Shown: in pieces, positions 15,049 to 22,388 of the stretch
Layout: each line of letters starts with the position of its first letter
Numbering within the stretch: position 1 is the first letter of the stretch
Assembly (NCBI GenBank): GCA_009774345.1
Contig: VSNR01000041.1
Coordinates: 1 to 26,640, forward strand
Length of the DNA stretch: 26,640 nucleotides
Source: Lachnospiraceae bacterium
GTDB lineage: Bacteria; Bacillota; Clostridia; Lachnospirales; Lachnospiraceae
Reading direction: 5' to 3'
Notes under the pieces: model-generated
Database searches by the model: none
What the model saw: the letters and a program-made list of their open reading frames with translations, nothing else
Told to the model about the DNA's origin: nothing
Made by a program: the position numbers and the translations under genes

Positions 15049-16923
15049 ATGAGAAAATTAGCATTAAGTGATGAAATATTAATGAAGGTTGAAAAACCCG
15101 CACGCTATATAGGAAACGAAGTAAACAGTGTAATAAAAAGCAAACCTGACATCTCTGTCAGGTTTGCAATGTGTTTCCCGGATGTCTATGAGATTGGAAT
15201 GTCACATCTGGGGATACAGATTTTATATGACATGCTGAATCAGTTTGAGGATACATGGTGTGAGCGCGTCTATTCTCCGTGGCCGGATTTAGACAGGGTG
15301 ATGCGCGAGAAAAAAATCCCGCTGTTTGCACTGGAATCGCAGGACCCTGTCAAAGAATTTGACTTTTTGGGTATTACGATACAGTATGAAATGTGCTATA
15401 CCAATATTCTGCAAATTTTGGATTTATCGCAGATTCCTCTCACCGCCACAGAGAGGACATGGGCGCATCCGGTTGTCATTGGCGGAGGGCCCTGCTGCTC
15501 GAATCCAGAACCCATTGCAGAATTTTTTGATATCTTTTATATCGGAGAGGGAGAGACACAGTACCGCGCACTGCTGGATTTGTATAAAAAGTGCCGTGAT
15601 GCAGGAATGTCCAGAACATCGTTTCTCGCGGAAGCTGCCAAACTGCCCGGAATGTATGTTCCGCAGTTTTACGAGGTAGTCTATCACGAAGATGGTACGA
15701 TACAATCCTTCGAGCCAACACGCGCAGACATTCCCAGAACCATCCTAAAAGAGATTGTCACCGATGTGTCCCATACGTATTATCCCGAAAAACCAGTAGT
15801 GCCTTTTATCAAGTGTACACAGGACAGGGTGGTGCTTGAAATCCAGCGGGGATGTATCCGCGGATGCCGTTTTTGTCAGGCAGGACAGCTCTATCGTCCT
15901 GTGAGGGAACGCGATGTGGAAATGTTGAAAAACTACGCAGTAAAGATGCTGGAAAATACAGGCTACGATGAGATTTCACTCAGTTCTTTGAGCTCTAGTG
16001 ATTATTCGCATCTTGAGGAGCTTGTCACCTTCCTGATTGATAAATGCAAGGAAAAGAAGGTCAATATCTCGCTGCCTTCTCTTCGAATTGATGCTTTTTC
16101 ACTCAATGTTATGGAAAAGGTTCAGGATGTCAGAAAGAGCAGTCTGACGTTTGCGCCGGAGGCAGGAAGCCAGCGTTTGAGAAATGTGATCAATAAAGGC
16201 CTGACGGAGGAAGTGATCTTAAAGGGTGCCACCTTGGCATTTGAGGGCGGCTGGAACCGCGTTAAGCTCTATTTTATGCTGGGGCTGCCCACAGAGACAG
16301 AGGAGGATATCCGCGGAATCGCGGAACTTTCCAATAAGATTGCTGTCGCTTTTTATGATACCGTGCCAAAGGAAAAGAGAAACGGCAGGGTACAGATTGT
16401 AGCCAGCACCTCCTTCTTTGTTCCCAAACCCTTTACACCGTTTCAGTGGGCGCCCCAGTGTACCAAAGAGCAGTTTTTAGAGAAAGCATACAAGACGCGG
16501 AGAGCCATTTCAGAACAGCTCAATCAAAAGAGTATCAAATATAACTGGCACGAAGCAGATGCAAGTGTCATGGAGGGAATCCTAGCCCGCGGTGACAGAC
16601 GTTTGAGCCAGCCGATATTAAAGGCATATCAAAAAGGCTGTATCTTTGATGCATGGGGAGAGTATTACAAGCATGATGTGTGGGTAGAAACTTTTGAAGA
16701 ATGCGGTATTGATACCAGTTTCTACACGACACGGGAACGCAGTCTGGATGAAATCTTCCCTTGGGATTTTATTGACTGCGGGGTTTCGAAAGAATATTTG
16801 AAAAAGGAATGGCAGCACGCGTTGAACGAACAAGTCACGCCAAACTGTCAACAGCAGTGCAATGCCTGCGGCGCTGCCAGATACCAGTGCGGTATATGCA
16901 GCACAGCGCGTTCCTGTCCATAA
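15049..16923 (+). CDS. TIGR03960-type B12-binding-domain radical SAM protein
   Basis: A 624-residue radical SAM protein of the uncharacterised TIGR03960 family. The N-terminal part (about 1-200) is a cobalamin-binding-like Rossmann region (MSHLGIQILYDMLNQ, VVIGGGPCCSNPEP, FYIGEGE). The radical SAM motif CIRGCRFC has Cys269, Cys273 and Cys276. The C-terminus is Cys-rich (CQQQCNACGAARYQCGIC), possibly an extra metal site. The next gene is its usual partner (TIGR03936 type), and the pair commonly precedes RNase E/G and rplU in Clostridia, suggesting an RNA- or ribosome-related role that remains unproven. Start ATG 15049 lies seven bases after the GH25 stop with a weak GTAGGTAAAG site. A perfect hairpin sits in codons 31-40. 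Confidence 0.9.
   Translation: MRKLALSDEILMKVEKPARYIGNEVNSVIKSKPDISVRFAMCFPDVYEIGMSHLGIQILYDMLNQFEDTWCERVYSPWPDLDRVMREKKIPLFALESQDPVKEFDFLGITIQYEMCYTNILQILDLSQIPLTATERTWAHPVVIGGGPCCSNPEPIAEFFDIFYIGEGETQYRALLDLYKKCRDAGMSRTSFLAEAAKLPGMYVPQFYEVVYHEDGTIQSFEPTRADIPRTILKEIVTDVSHTYYPEKPVVPFIKCTQDRVVLEIQRGCIRGCRFCQAGQLYRPVRERDVEMLKNYAVKMLENTGYDEISLSSLSSSDYSHLEELVTFLIDKCKEKKVNISLPSLRIDAFSLNVMEKVQDVRKSSLTFAPEAGSQRLRNVINKGLTEEVILKGATLAFEGGWNRVKLYFMLGLPTETEEDIRGIAELSNKIAVAFYDTVPKEKRNGRVQIVASTSFFVPKPFTPFQWAPQCTKEQFLEKAYKTRRAISEQLNQKSIKYNWHEADASVMEGILARGDRRLSQPILKAYQKGCIFDAWGEYYKHDVWVETFEECGIDTSFYTTRERSLDEIFPWDFIDCGVSKEYLKKEWQHALNEQVTPNCQQQCNACGAARYQCGICSTARSCP
15133..15167 (-). terminator. Intragenic terminator-like hairpin, minus strand
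   Basis: GCAAACCTGACA (15140-15151) and TGTCAGGTTTGC (15156-15167) form a perfect 12-bp stem with loop TCTC. Read on the minus strand the stem is followed by TTTTTATTA (15139 down to 15131), the layout of an intrinsic terminator. It is within the 5' part of the TIGR03960 gene on the opposite strand; no minus-strand gene is visible nearby. Confidence 0.5.
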
Positions 16924-16946
16924 TGCCAGATGCAAGGAGGTTCTTT

Positions 16947-17657
16947 GTGAAATTAAGAGTTAAATTTTCAAAACACGGGGTGCTTCGCTTTATAGGACAT
17001 CTTGATGTCATGCGGTATTTCCAGAAGGCGATACGCCGCGCCGGGATTGATATCGCCTATTCGGCAGGCTTTAGCCCGCACCAGATCATGTCCTTTGCCG
17101 CGCCGCTTGGCGTAGGGCTTGAGAGCAATGGTGAATATATGGATATTGAAGTACATTCACTGACAAGCTCAAAGGAGTTTGTAGATGCCCTCAATGCACA
17201 GATGGTTGAGGGCATCAAGGTGCTCGAAGCCCGCCTCCTCCCAGACAATGCCGGAAATGCCATGGCAAGTGTCGCGGCAGCACAATACACCATCACCTTT
17301 CGTGAAGCGTACCAGCCAGCCTTTTTGACGCAGTCCGTCATGGATGGCTTTATTCGTCAAGAAACCATTATGGTGACAAAAAAGACCAAAAAAAGCGAAA
17401 TAACGTTCGATATCAAGCCCTTGATCTATGAGTGCCGTTTTCAGGAAGAAAGCCGCGCAGTTTTACTGACTGTCGATGCAAGCAGTGCAAACAATATCAA
17501 GCCGTCACTTGTCATAAAAGCCTTGTATGAGTTTTGCCAACAAAGTTTTGACGAGTTTGGTCTGCTGATTACAAGGGAGGAAACCTATACCAATTGTGGT
17601 ACACCAGACGCCGTTTCGCTCATACCGCTTGGCGCAGTTGGGAGTGAATACGGATGA
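16947..17657 (+). CDS. TIGR03936-family (DUF2344) radical SAM-associated protein
   Basis: Partner of the upstream radical SAM protein; biochemical role unknown. It is 236 residues from the GTG start at 16947, chosen because AAGGAGG lies six bases upstream and because the conserved block KFSKHGVLRFIGHLDVMRYF begins right after it. A longer frame would run back through the upstream gene. The segment RRAGIDIAYSAGFSPHQIMSFAAPLGVGLES is also family-typical. In other bacteria this domain can be fused to the C-terminus of the radical SAM partner, supporting a joint function. It overlaps the RNase E/G start by ATGA, implying translational coupling. Confidence 0.88.
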   Translation: MKLRVKFSKHGVLRFIGHLDVMRYFQKAIRRAGIDIAYSAGFSPHQIMSFAAPLGVGLESNGEYMDIEVHSLTSSKEFVDALNAQMVEGIKVLEARLLPDNAGNAMASVAAAQYTITFREAYQPAFLTQSVMDGFIRQETIMVTKKTKKSEITFDIKPLIYECRFQEESRAVLLTVDASSANNIKPSLVIKALYEFCQQSFDEFGLLITREETYTNCGTPDAVSLIPLGAVGSEYG

Positions 17658-18907
17658 ATGATATGCGCTATATTATTACAGAATACTGCCATCGAGACAT
17701 AAAGGGGATTCTGGCATTTTCCCTTGACACCAAAACGGATAAAATGGAATCCGTCAATTTTACTTCTTATGACCAGTATAATGAGAGTATAACGATAGGC
17801 GACATATTTGTGGCAAAGGTGCTCAATGTCTCAAAGCAGATTCAGGCGGCATTTATTCTCTATGCGCCCGACAAGAAAGGATATCTGCCCATCCATACAG
17901 ACTACACACCCGTCATCACCAACCGCAGCTATGACGGAAGAATTTTAGCCGGGGATGAGATTCTTGTTCAGTTGGAAAAAGAGGCAGTGCGGACAAAAGA
18001 ACCTGTATTTACCATGAACTTGTCTCTGGCTGGCAGGTACAGTGTGATTTCCTACGCCAACACCTACAAAGGCGTCTCCAAAAAGTGTACCAGATTAGAG
18101 CGCGAACAGCTTCTGGCTGCGATTCCTAAGGAGCTTGAGTACGGTGTCGTGATTCGCACAAATGCGGCATCCTTATTACAGCAGCCGCAGGAATCTGCTG
18201 ACCTCCTACAGCCTGTCAAAGAGGAGATTTGCTATCTAAACCAGCGGATGAACGCATTGATTCAAAACGGCATCCATCGGACATGTTTTAGCCGCATATG
18301 GCAGTCACCGCCGTTATATCTGACAAAACTGCGTGATGAAAATGCCCAATGCCAGCAGATCATCACAGATCAAAGCGTGCTTTATGATGAACTGAAGGAC
18401 TTTACAGCGCTTTATATGCCTGAACAGTCCGCAAAGCTTTCTCTATATCAAGATGCCTCCTATCCGCTGCAAAAACTATACCGCATAGAAACACACCTGT
18501 CAGAGCTGCTCTCAAGAAAGGTGTGGCTGAAATCCGGTGCCTACCTCATCATAGAAAAAACAGAAGCCATGTACGTTATAGATGTTAATTCCGGCAAAAA
18601 TATCACCAAGAAAGAGACGGCGGAATATATCTATCAGATTAATCGCGAGGCAGCACAGGAAATCATGCGCCAGATACGGCTTAGAAATCTCACAGGCATG
18701 ATTTTAATTGACTTTATCAATATGGAAGAGCAGTGCCGCATTGATGCACTGTTGCAGGAGCTAAGGATTTTGGCAAAAAAAGACCCCATTCAGACCACTG
18801 TCGTTGATATCACCGCGCTTGGACTTGTCGAGATCACACGCAGAAAGACCACGAAATCACTGGCGGAGCAGCTCATCACCCATCAATATCAGGAGGCGTT
18901 GAAATGA
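17654..18907 (+). CDS. rng: Ribonuclease E/G family protein, no zinc-link seen
   Basis: Predicted single-strand-specific endoribonuclease acting in rRNA and mRNA maturation. 417 residues. An S1 RNA-binding domain covers about 44-115. The catalytic DNase I-like domain has the hallmark VIDVNSGK with Asp310, and the second metal ligand Asp353 in ILIDFINM. TRRKTTKSLAEQL near the end matches the region just before the zinc-link, but the CPxC zinc-link and all C-terminal domains are absent: the protein stops about 15 residues later. Short forms occur in Clostridia, so this need not be a truncation. It starts at ATGA overlap with the upstream gene and ends at ATGA overlap with the next. Confidence 0.9.
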   Translation: MNDMRYIITEYCHRDIKGILAFSLDTKTDKMESVNFTSYDQYNESITIGDIFVAKVLNVSKQIQAAFILYAPDKKGYLPIHTDYTPVITNRSYDGRILAGDEILVQLEKEAVRTKEPVFTMNLSLAGRYSVISYANTYKGVSKKCTRLEREQLLAAIPKELEYGVVIRTNAASLLQQPQESADLLQPVKEEICYLNQRMNALIQNGIHRTCFSRIWQSPPLYLTKLRDENAQCQQIITDQSVLYDELKDFTALYMPEQSAKLSLYQDASYPLQKLYRIETHLSELLSRKVWLKSGAYLIIEKTEAMYVIDVNSGKNITKKETAEYIYQINREAAQEIMRQIRLRNLTGMILIDFINMEEQCRIDALLQELRILAKKDPIQTTVVDITALGLVEITRRKTTKSLAEQLITHQYQEALK

Positions 18908-19389
18908 CGATTAAAAGCAACCAAAATGTAGTATATAACAGCACTGCGGAAAGAATCACCGCAGCAAGGACAGAGCTTGGTATGGCTGGCGATATTACAC
19001 ATCAAATTTATCAGTCCCGGCAGTTAGAGCCTGATGAAAACCAACTGATAAAAAATTTTTATTACAGTATTTACCATTTAATAAAAGGAATTTCTATTAT
19101 TGATACGGGAAAAGAGTATCACTCACATCATGCACTGATTAGTTATTTTAATCGTGAGAGCCGAAAGGCCAATTTCCTTCATGGTGTGTGTGTGGAAGAT
19201 TTGTTTCGCTCCGGGCTTGACAGATTGTTTGTACTTCGTGATCAATACGATTACAGAGAACGGTATGTAGATGAGGAGGATTATCTGGAAGCTGAGCAAC
19301 TCTGGGAAAAAATGTATCCTGAGCTGGAAAACATTCTAACAGCCCTGATCAACAGTGAAGGAAAAGCTCCTAAGGAGGATCTGGAATGA
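18904..19389 (+). CDS. HEPN-like (UPF0332-type) protein, coupled to RNase E/G
   Basis: A 161-residue, probably all-helical protein without signal or membrane segments. The pattern FYYSIYHLIKGI (52-63), HHALISYF (75-82) and LDRLFVLRDQYDYRE (105-119) resembles the HEPN/UPF0332 fold (YxxxxH.., H.G..F, LRxxxDY). The RNase signature Rx4-6H typical of active HEPN toxins is not seen; Arg112 is followed by a YDY stretch instead. No MNT nucleotidyltransferase partner gene is adjacent. Start overlaps the RNase E/G stop by ATGA, and its own stop overlaps the next gene the same way. Family assignment is by eye and tentative; an RNA-binding or RNase-regulating role is only inferred from context. Confidence 0.55.
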   Translation: MTIKSNQNVVYNSTAERITAARTELGMAGDITHQIYQSRQLEPDENQLIKNFYYSIYHLIKGISIIDTGKEYHSHHALISYFNRESRKANFLHGVCVEDLFRSGLDRLFVLRDQYDYRERYVDEEDYLEAEQLWEKMYPELENILTALINSEGKAPKEDLE

Positions 19390-19895
19390 GAAAAAAACTG
19401 CCTGTCATCATTGGCATCTGCATTTTTGTGTATATTGGAATATTTCTCATAATTATGGTAGGGACACACTCTCTGCCATCGTATGTTTATGAAAATGAAA
19501 AGCTCATTGCCAAAGACCTGAACTCCTTCAATAAAATAAACTACCGCGGCTATGTGAAAGATGGAATCACTACCGTGACATGTGAAAAAATGACAGGGAT
19601 GGAGATTGTCTGGAACTACAATGCTCCTGAAGATATGACAATGCAGATGAATTATACATTGCAAGTGACACGCGGAAAAGCAAAATTAGTCCTGATACAG
19701 CCCGGCAAAACCACTGTTACACTGGTGGAACAAAGCAGTGCCGCGGACAAAGATGCTGTCTCTGACACAACATCTGCTACAGAGCAACAGTGCACATTGG
19801 ATTTAAAAAAGGGCGAGAATAAAATTAAGATCGTGTGCGGGAAAGGAACCTCCTTTTCCCTTTCGTTTGATGTCGAAAATAACGTTGAAATATAG
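19386..19895 (+). CDS. Membrane-anchored extracytoplasmic protein of unknown function
   Basis: I do not recognise this 169-residue protein. It has a basic start (MRKK), a single hydrophobic segment at about 6-27, then an outside domain rich in beta-strand patterns (TVTCEK, YTLQVTRGKAKLVLI, TTVTLVEQ, ENKIKIVCGKGTSFSLSF). There is no lipobox Cys at the end of the hydrophobic stretch, so it looks like a signal anchor rather than a lipoprotein. A Ser/Asp/Thr-rich linker lies near 118-132. It overlaps the HEPN-like gene by ATGA and is the last gene before the L21 promoter, so it belongs to the RNase E/G transcription unit. Confidence 0.65.
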   Translation: MRKKLPVIIGICIFVYIGIFLIIMVGTHSLPSYVYENEKLIAKDLNSFNKINYRGYVKDGITTVTCEKMTGMEIVWNYNAPEDMTMQMNYTLQVTRGKAKLVLIQPGKTTVTLVEQSSAADKDAVSDTTSATEQQCTLDLKKGENKIKIVCGKGTSFSLSFDVENNVEI

Positions 19896-19904
19896 AAAAA
19901 ATCA

Positions 19905-19933
19905 TTGACAAGCGCTCCCAACGATGCTACTAT
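19905..19933 (+). promoter_or_regulatory. Promoter of the rplU-prp-rpmA operon
   Basis: TTGACA (19905-19910) and TACTAT (19928-19933) are separated by 17 bp. The box begins ten bases after the stop of the previous gene. Transcription should start around 19940, just upstream of the L21 leader fold. Confidence 0.85.
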
Positions 19934-19939
19934 ATATGA

Positions 19940-20003
19940 GTATGCCGCATAACTAGGTTGAAACGTATCCATGATACTACCAAAGTTAGCGAGTAAATTT
20001 TTA
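19940..20003 (+). ncRNA. Ribosomal protein L21 leader RNA
   Basis: The leader folds into one extended hairpin that can be read off directly: CGC (19946-19948) with GCG (19989-19991), TAACT (19950-19954) with AGTTA (19984-19988), GGT (19956-19958) with ACC (19979-19981), and GTATC (19965-19969) with GATAC (19973-19977). Sequence and position, right before rplU, match the Bacillota L21 leader family (Rfam L21_leader) as I know it. Known interpretation: autoregulatory binding site for L21. Confidence 0.85.
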
Positions 20004-20014
20004 GGAGGTGCAAT

Positions 20015-20320
20015 ATGTACGCAATTATTGCAACAGGTGGAAAGCAGTACAAGGTTTCCGAGGGAGATGTTATCAAGGTAGAAAAACTTGATGTAGAAGC
20101 TGGAAACACTGTAACTTTTGACAAGGTTATTGCTGTTAGCAATGATTCTCTCAAGGTGGGCGCTGATGTAGCAAATGCAACTGTTTCCGCTACAGTTCTG
20201 GAGCAGGGAAGAAGCAGAAAAGTCATCGTCTACAAGTATAAGAGAAAGACAGGCTATCACAAGAAGAACGGTCATAGACAAGCATACACACAGGTTAAGA
20301 TTGATAAGATCAACGCTTAA
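20015..20320 (+). CDS. rplU: 50S ribosomal protein L21
   Basis: Structural protein of the large subunit contacting 23S rRNA. The 101-residue length and the sequence MYAIIATGGKQYKVSEGDVI at the start, with YKRKTGYHKKNGHRQ..TQVKIDKI at the end, are diagnostic. AGGAGGTG precedes the ATG. First gene of the rplU-prp-rpmA operon and preceded by its leader RNA, suggesting autogenous control. Confidence 0.98.
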   Translation: MYAIIATGGKQYKVSEGDVIKVEKLDVEAGNTVTFDKVIAVSNDSLKVGADVANATVSATVLEQGRSRKVIVYKYKRKTGYHKKNGHRQAYTQVKIDKINA

Positions 20321-20342
20321 TAGATGTTGTTAGTGAAATATT

Positions 20343-20696
20343 ATGACTACGATTGTAATTTTTAAATCCAACGACACTTATAAAGGATTTACCTGTATGG
20401 GACATGCAGGCTTTGGACGGTCTGGAAAAGATATCGTATGTGCTTCTATTTCGATCTTGGTTATCAATACGCTCAATGCCATCGAAGTGCTGGCAAATGA
20501 GCATATGATTACAGAGAGTGACGAGAGTGAAGGATATATTGAATGTCGGTTTCCTGATGAGATCAATGATAAGACAAAGCTCTTAATGGATTCTTTGGTA
20601 ATGGGTTTAAAAGAAATCGAACAGAACTACGGTAAACGAAAAAGATTTTTTCTCAAGGAAAAACAATTTTTCGAACTCATAATCAAGGAGGTGTAA
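20343..20696 (+). CDS. prp: Ribosomal-processing cysteine protease Prp
   Basis: Cysteine protease that removes the N-terminal extension of L27 in Bacillota. 117 residues. The catalytic region GHAGFGRSGKDIVCAS carries His21 and Cys33 with the conserved glycines. It lies between rplU and rpmA, the standard position, and rpmA here indeed encodes an extended L27 with a matching site, so enzyme and substrate are both present. The gene begins 22 bp after rplU; no strong Shine-Dalgarno sequence is visible (only TTAGTGAAATATT), which might keep its level below that of the two ribosomal proteins. Confidence 0.93.
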   Translation: MTTIVIFKSNDTYKGFTCMGHAGFGRSGKDIVCASISILVINTLNAIEVLANEHMITESDESEGYIECRFPDEINDKTKLLMDSLVMGLKEIEQNYGKRKRFFLKEKQFFELIIKEV

Positions 20697-20700
20697 TACC

Positions 20701-20988
20701 ATGATGAAGTTAAATCTTCAGTTTTTTGCTCATAAAAAGGGAGTTGGTTCTACAAAGAACGGCAGAGATTCCGAGTCTAAAAGATTAGGTGCTAAGAGAG
20801 CAGATGGTCAGTTCGTAAAGGCAGGCAACATTTTATATAGACAGCGCGGTACAAAGATTCATCCGGGCGTAAATGTTGGGATCGGCGGAGATGATACATT
20901 GTTTGCGTTGGTTGACGGTGTACTCAGATTCGAGAGAAAAGGAAGAGATAGAAAGCAGGCTTCCGTTTATCCTGTAGAGGAGAAATAG
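20701..20988 (+). CDS. rpmA: 50S ribosomal protein L27 with cleavable N-terminal extension
   Basis: Large-subunit protein whose N-terminus reaches the peptidyl transferase centre. 95 residues. The start MMKLNLQFF followed by AHKKGVGSTKNGRDS shows the Prp recognition motif LNLQFF with cleavage expected between Phe9 and Ala10, exposing the AHKKG N-terminus. AGGAGG at 20686-20691 is nine bases before the ATG at 20701, so that Met rather than the second one is preferred. It starts four bases after the prp stop. A terminator-like hairpin follows. Confidence 0.98.
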   Translation: MMKLNLQFFAHKKGVGSTKNGRDSESKRLGAKRADGQFVKAGNILYRQRGTKIHPGVNVGIGGDDTLFALVDGVLRFERKGRDRKQASVYPVEEK

Positions 20989-21009
20989 AGTCATACTTAC
21001 GGATTTACT

Positions 21010-21038
21010 AAGGCTTCAGGTTTCACCTGAAGCCTTTT
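21010..21038 (+). terminator. Terminator-like hairpin between rpmA and obgE
   Basis: AAGGCTTCAGGT (21010-21021) and ACCTGAAGCCTT (21025-21036) form a perfect 12-bp stem with a TTC loop. Only four Ts (21035-21038) follow before GC, so termination may be partial and allow read-through into obgE, which has no convincing promoter of its own. Confidence 0.75.
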
Positions 21039-21072
21039 GCATATGATTGTCAGAATAGAAAGGTAGAAATAA

Positions 21073-22368
21073 ATGTTTGCAGATAGAGCCAAAATATATA
21101 TCAGAAGCGGCAAAGGAGGAGACGGACATGTATCCTTCCGGCGCGAAAAATACGTACCGAACGGCGGCCCTGATGGCGGCGATGGCGGCAATGGCGGAAG
21201 TGTGATTTTCGAAGTTGATGAAGGCTTAAACACCTTGACAGACTTTCGCCATATCAGAAAATATTGTGCTCAGGATGGAGAACAGGGCGGCAAGAGAAAC
21301 TGCCGCGGAAAAAATGGTGCAGATATCATTGTGAAAGTACCAGAAGGAACCGTCATTAAGGAATTGGAATCAGGCAAAATTATCGCTGATATGTCAGGGG
21401 AAAATCGCAGACAGACTATTTTAAGCGGTGGAAAAGGCGGAAACGGCAATCAGCATTATGCCACCTCAACCATGCAGGCACCCAAATATGCCCAGCCCGG
21501 ACAGCCCTCCAAAGAGCTGAACCTGTTTCTTGAATTAAAAGTAATTGCAGATGTAGGGCTTGTAGGATTTCCTAATGTTGGTAAGTCTACACTTTTGTCC
21601 CGCGTCACAAATGCAAGACCCAAGATTGCCAATTATCATTTCACAACACTCAATCCAAATCTCGGTGTTGTAGACCTTGAGGGCGGAAGAGGATTTGTCA
21701 TTGCTGATATTCCGGGACTGATCGAAGGAGCCTCTGAGGGAGTGGGTCTTGGCCATGAATTTCTCCGACATATTGAGCGTACAAAAATTCTGATTCATCT
21801 AGTTGATGCTGCCTCTACAGAAGGGCGCGATCCTGTAGCGGATATCTACGCGATCAACAAGGAACTGGAAGCCTACAACGCAGAGATCGCCCAGAGACCG
21901 CAGGTAATTGCCGCCAATAAAATAGATGCCGTCTATACCGAAAACGGTGAAGATCCGATTGAACGGATCAAAAATGAGTTTGAACCAAAAGGAACCAAGG
22001 TATTTCCGATCTCAGCAGTATCGGGGCAGGGATTGCAGGAGCTATTATACTATGTAGCGGATATGCTAGCTGAGATTGATGAGCCGCCAGTTATTTTTGA
22101 ATCCGAGTTTCATCCTGATACGGATATTGTTGTGGGAAATGAGCCTTATACCGTCGAGTATGATGAGAAAAACAAGGCATATATTGTCGAAGGCCCCCGT
22201 ATCGAAAAAATGCTCGGATATACCAATCTGGAATCTGAGCGCGGATTTAAATTCTTCCAGCAGTTCCTCAAAGATAATGGTATACTGGATGAACTAGAGG
22301 CGCTTGGCATTCAAGAGGGCGATACGGTGCGGATGTACGGTCTGGCATTCAGCTATTATAAGGAATAA
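21073..22368 (+). CDS. obgE: GTPase Obg (CgtA)
   Basis: Essential ribosome-associated GTPase involved in 50S assembly and stress signalling. 431 residues in three domains: the glycine-rich Obg fold (about 1-158, VPNGGPDGGDGGNGG), the G domain with Walker A GFPNVGKST (165-173), switch motif DIPGLIEGASEGVGLG and NKID, and a C-terminal OCT domain (about 350-431, ending in GLAFSYYKE). The start has a modest AAAGGTAG site. It follows rpmA as in most Bacillota, separated by the partial terminator, and leads a block of assembly and NAD genes. Confidence 0.97.
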   Translation: MFADRAKIYIRSGKGGDGHVSFRREKYVPNGGPDGGDGGNGGSVIFEVDEGLNTLTDFRHIRKYCAQDGEQGGKRNCRGKNGADIIVKVPEGTVIKELESGKIIADMSGENRRQTILSGGKGGNGNQHYATSTMQAPKYAQPGQPSKELNLFLELKVIADVGLVGFPNVGKSTLLSRVTNARPKIANYHFTTLNPNLGVVDLEGGRGFVIADIPGLIEGASEGVGLGHEFLRHIERTKILIHLVDAASTEGRDPVADIYAINKELEAYNAEIAQRPQVIAANKIDAVYTENGEDPIERIKNEFEPKGTKVFPISAVSGQGLQELLYYVADMLAEIDEPPVIFESEFHPDTDIVVGNEPYTVEYDEKNKAYIVEGPRIEKMLGYTNLESERGFKFFQQFLKDNGILDELEALGIQEGDTVRMYGLAFSYYKE

Positions 22369-22388
22369 GCGAAGAAAGGAAATAAACC

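Noticed and set aside
16809..16946. N-terminal extension of the TIGR03936-type protein back to an ATG at 16809
   Set aside because: It lies wholly within the 3' end of the upstream gene and its residues do not fit the family. The GTG at 16947 has a proper AAGGAGG site.
18904..19389. Toxin-antitoxin pair formed by the HEPN-like and following gene
   Set aside because: The next gene encodes a membrane-anchored outside protein rather than an MNT nucleotidyltransferase or DNA-binding antitoxin, and the Rx4-6H motif is missing.
19652..20281. Minus-strand open frame over the L21 promoter and leader
   Set aside because: Runs antisense across two real genes, a promoter and a structured leader RNA; no recognisable domain.
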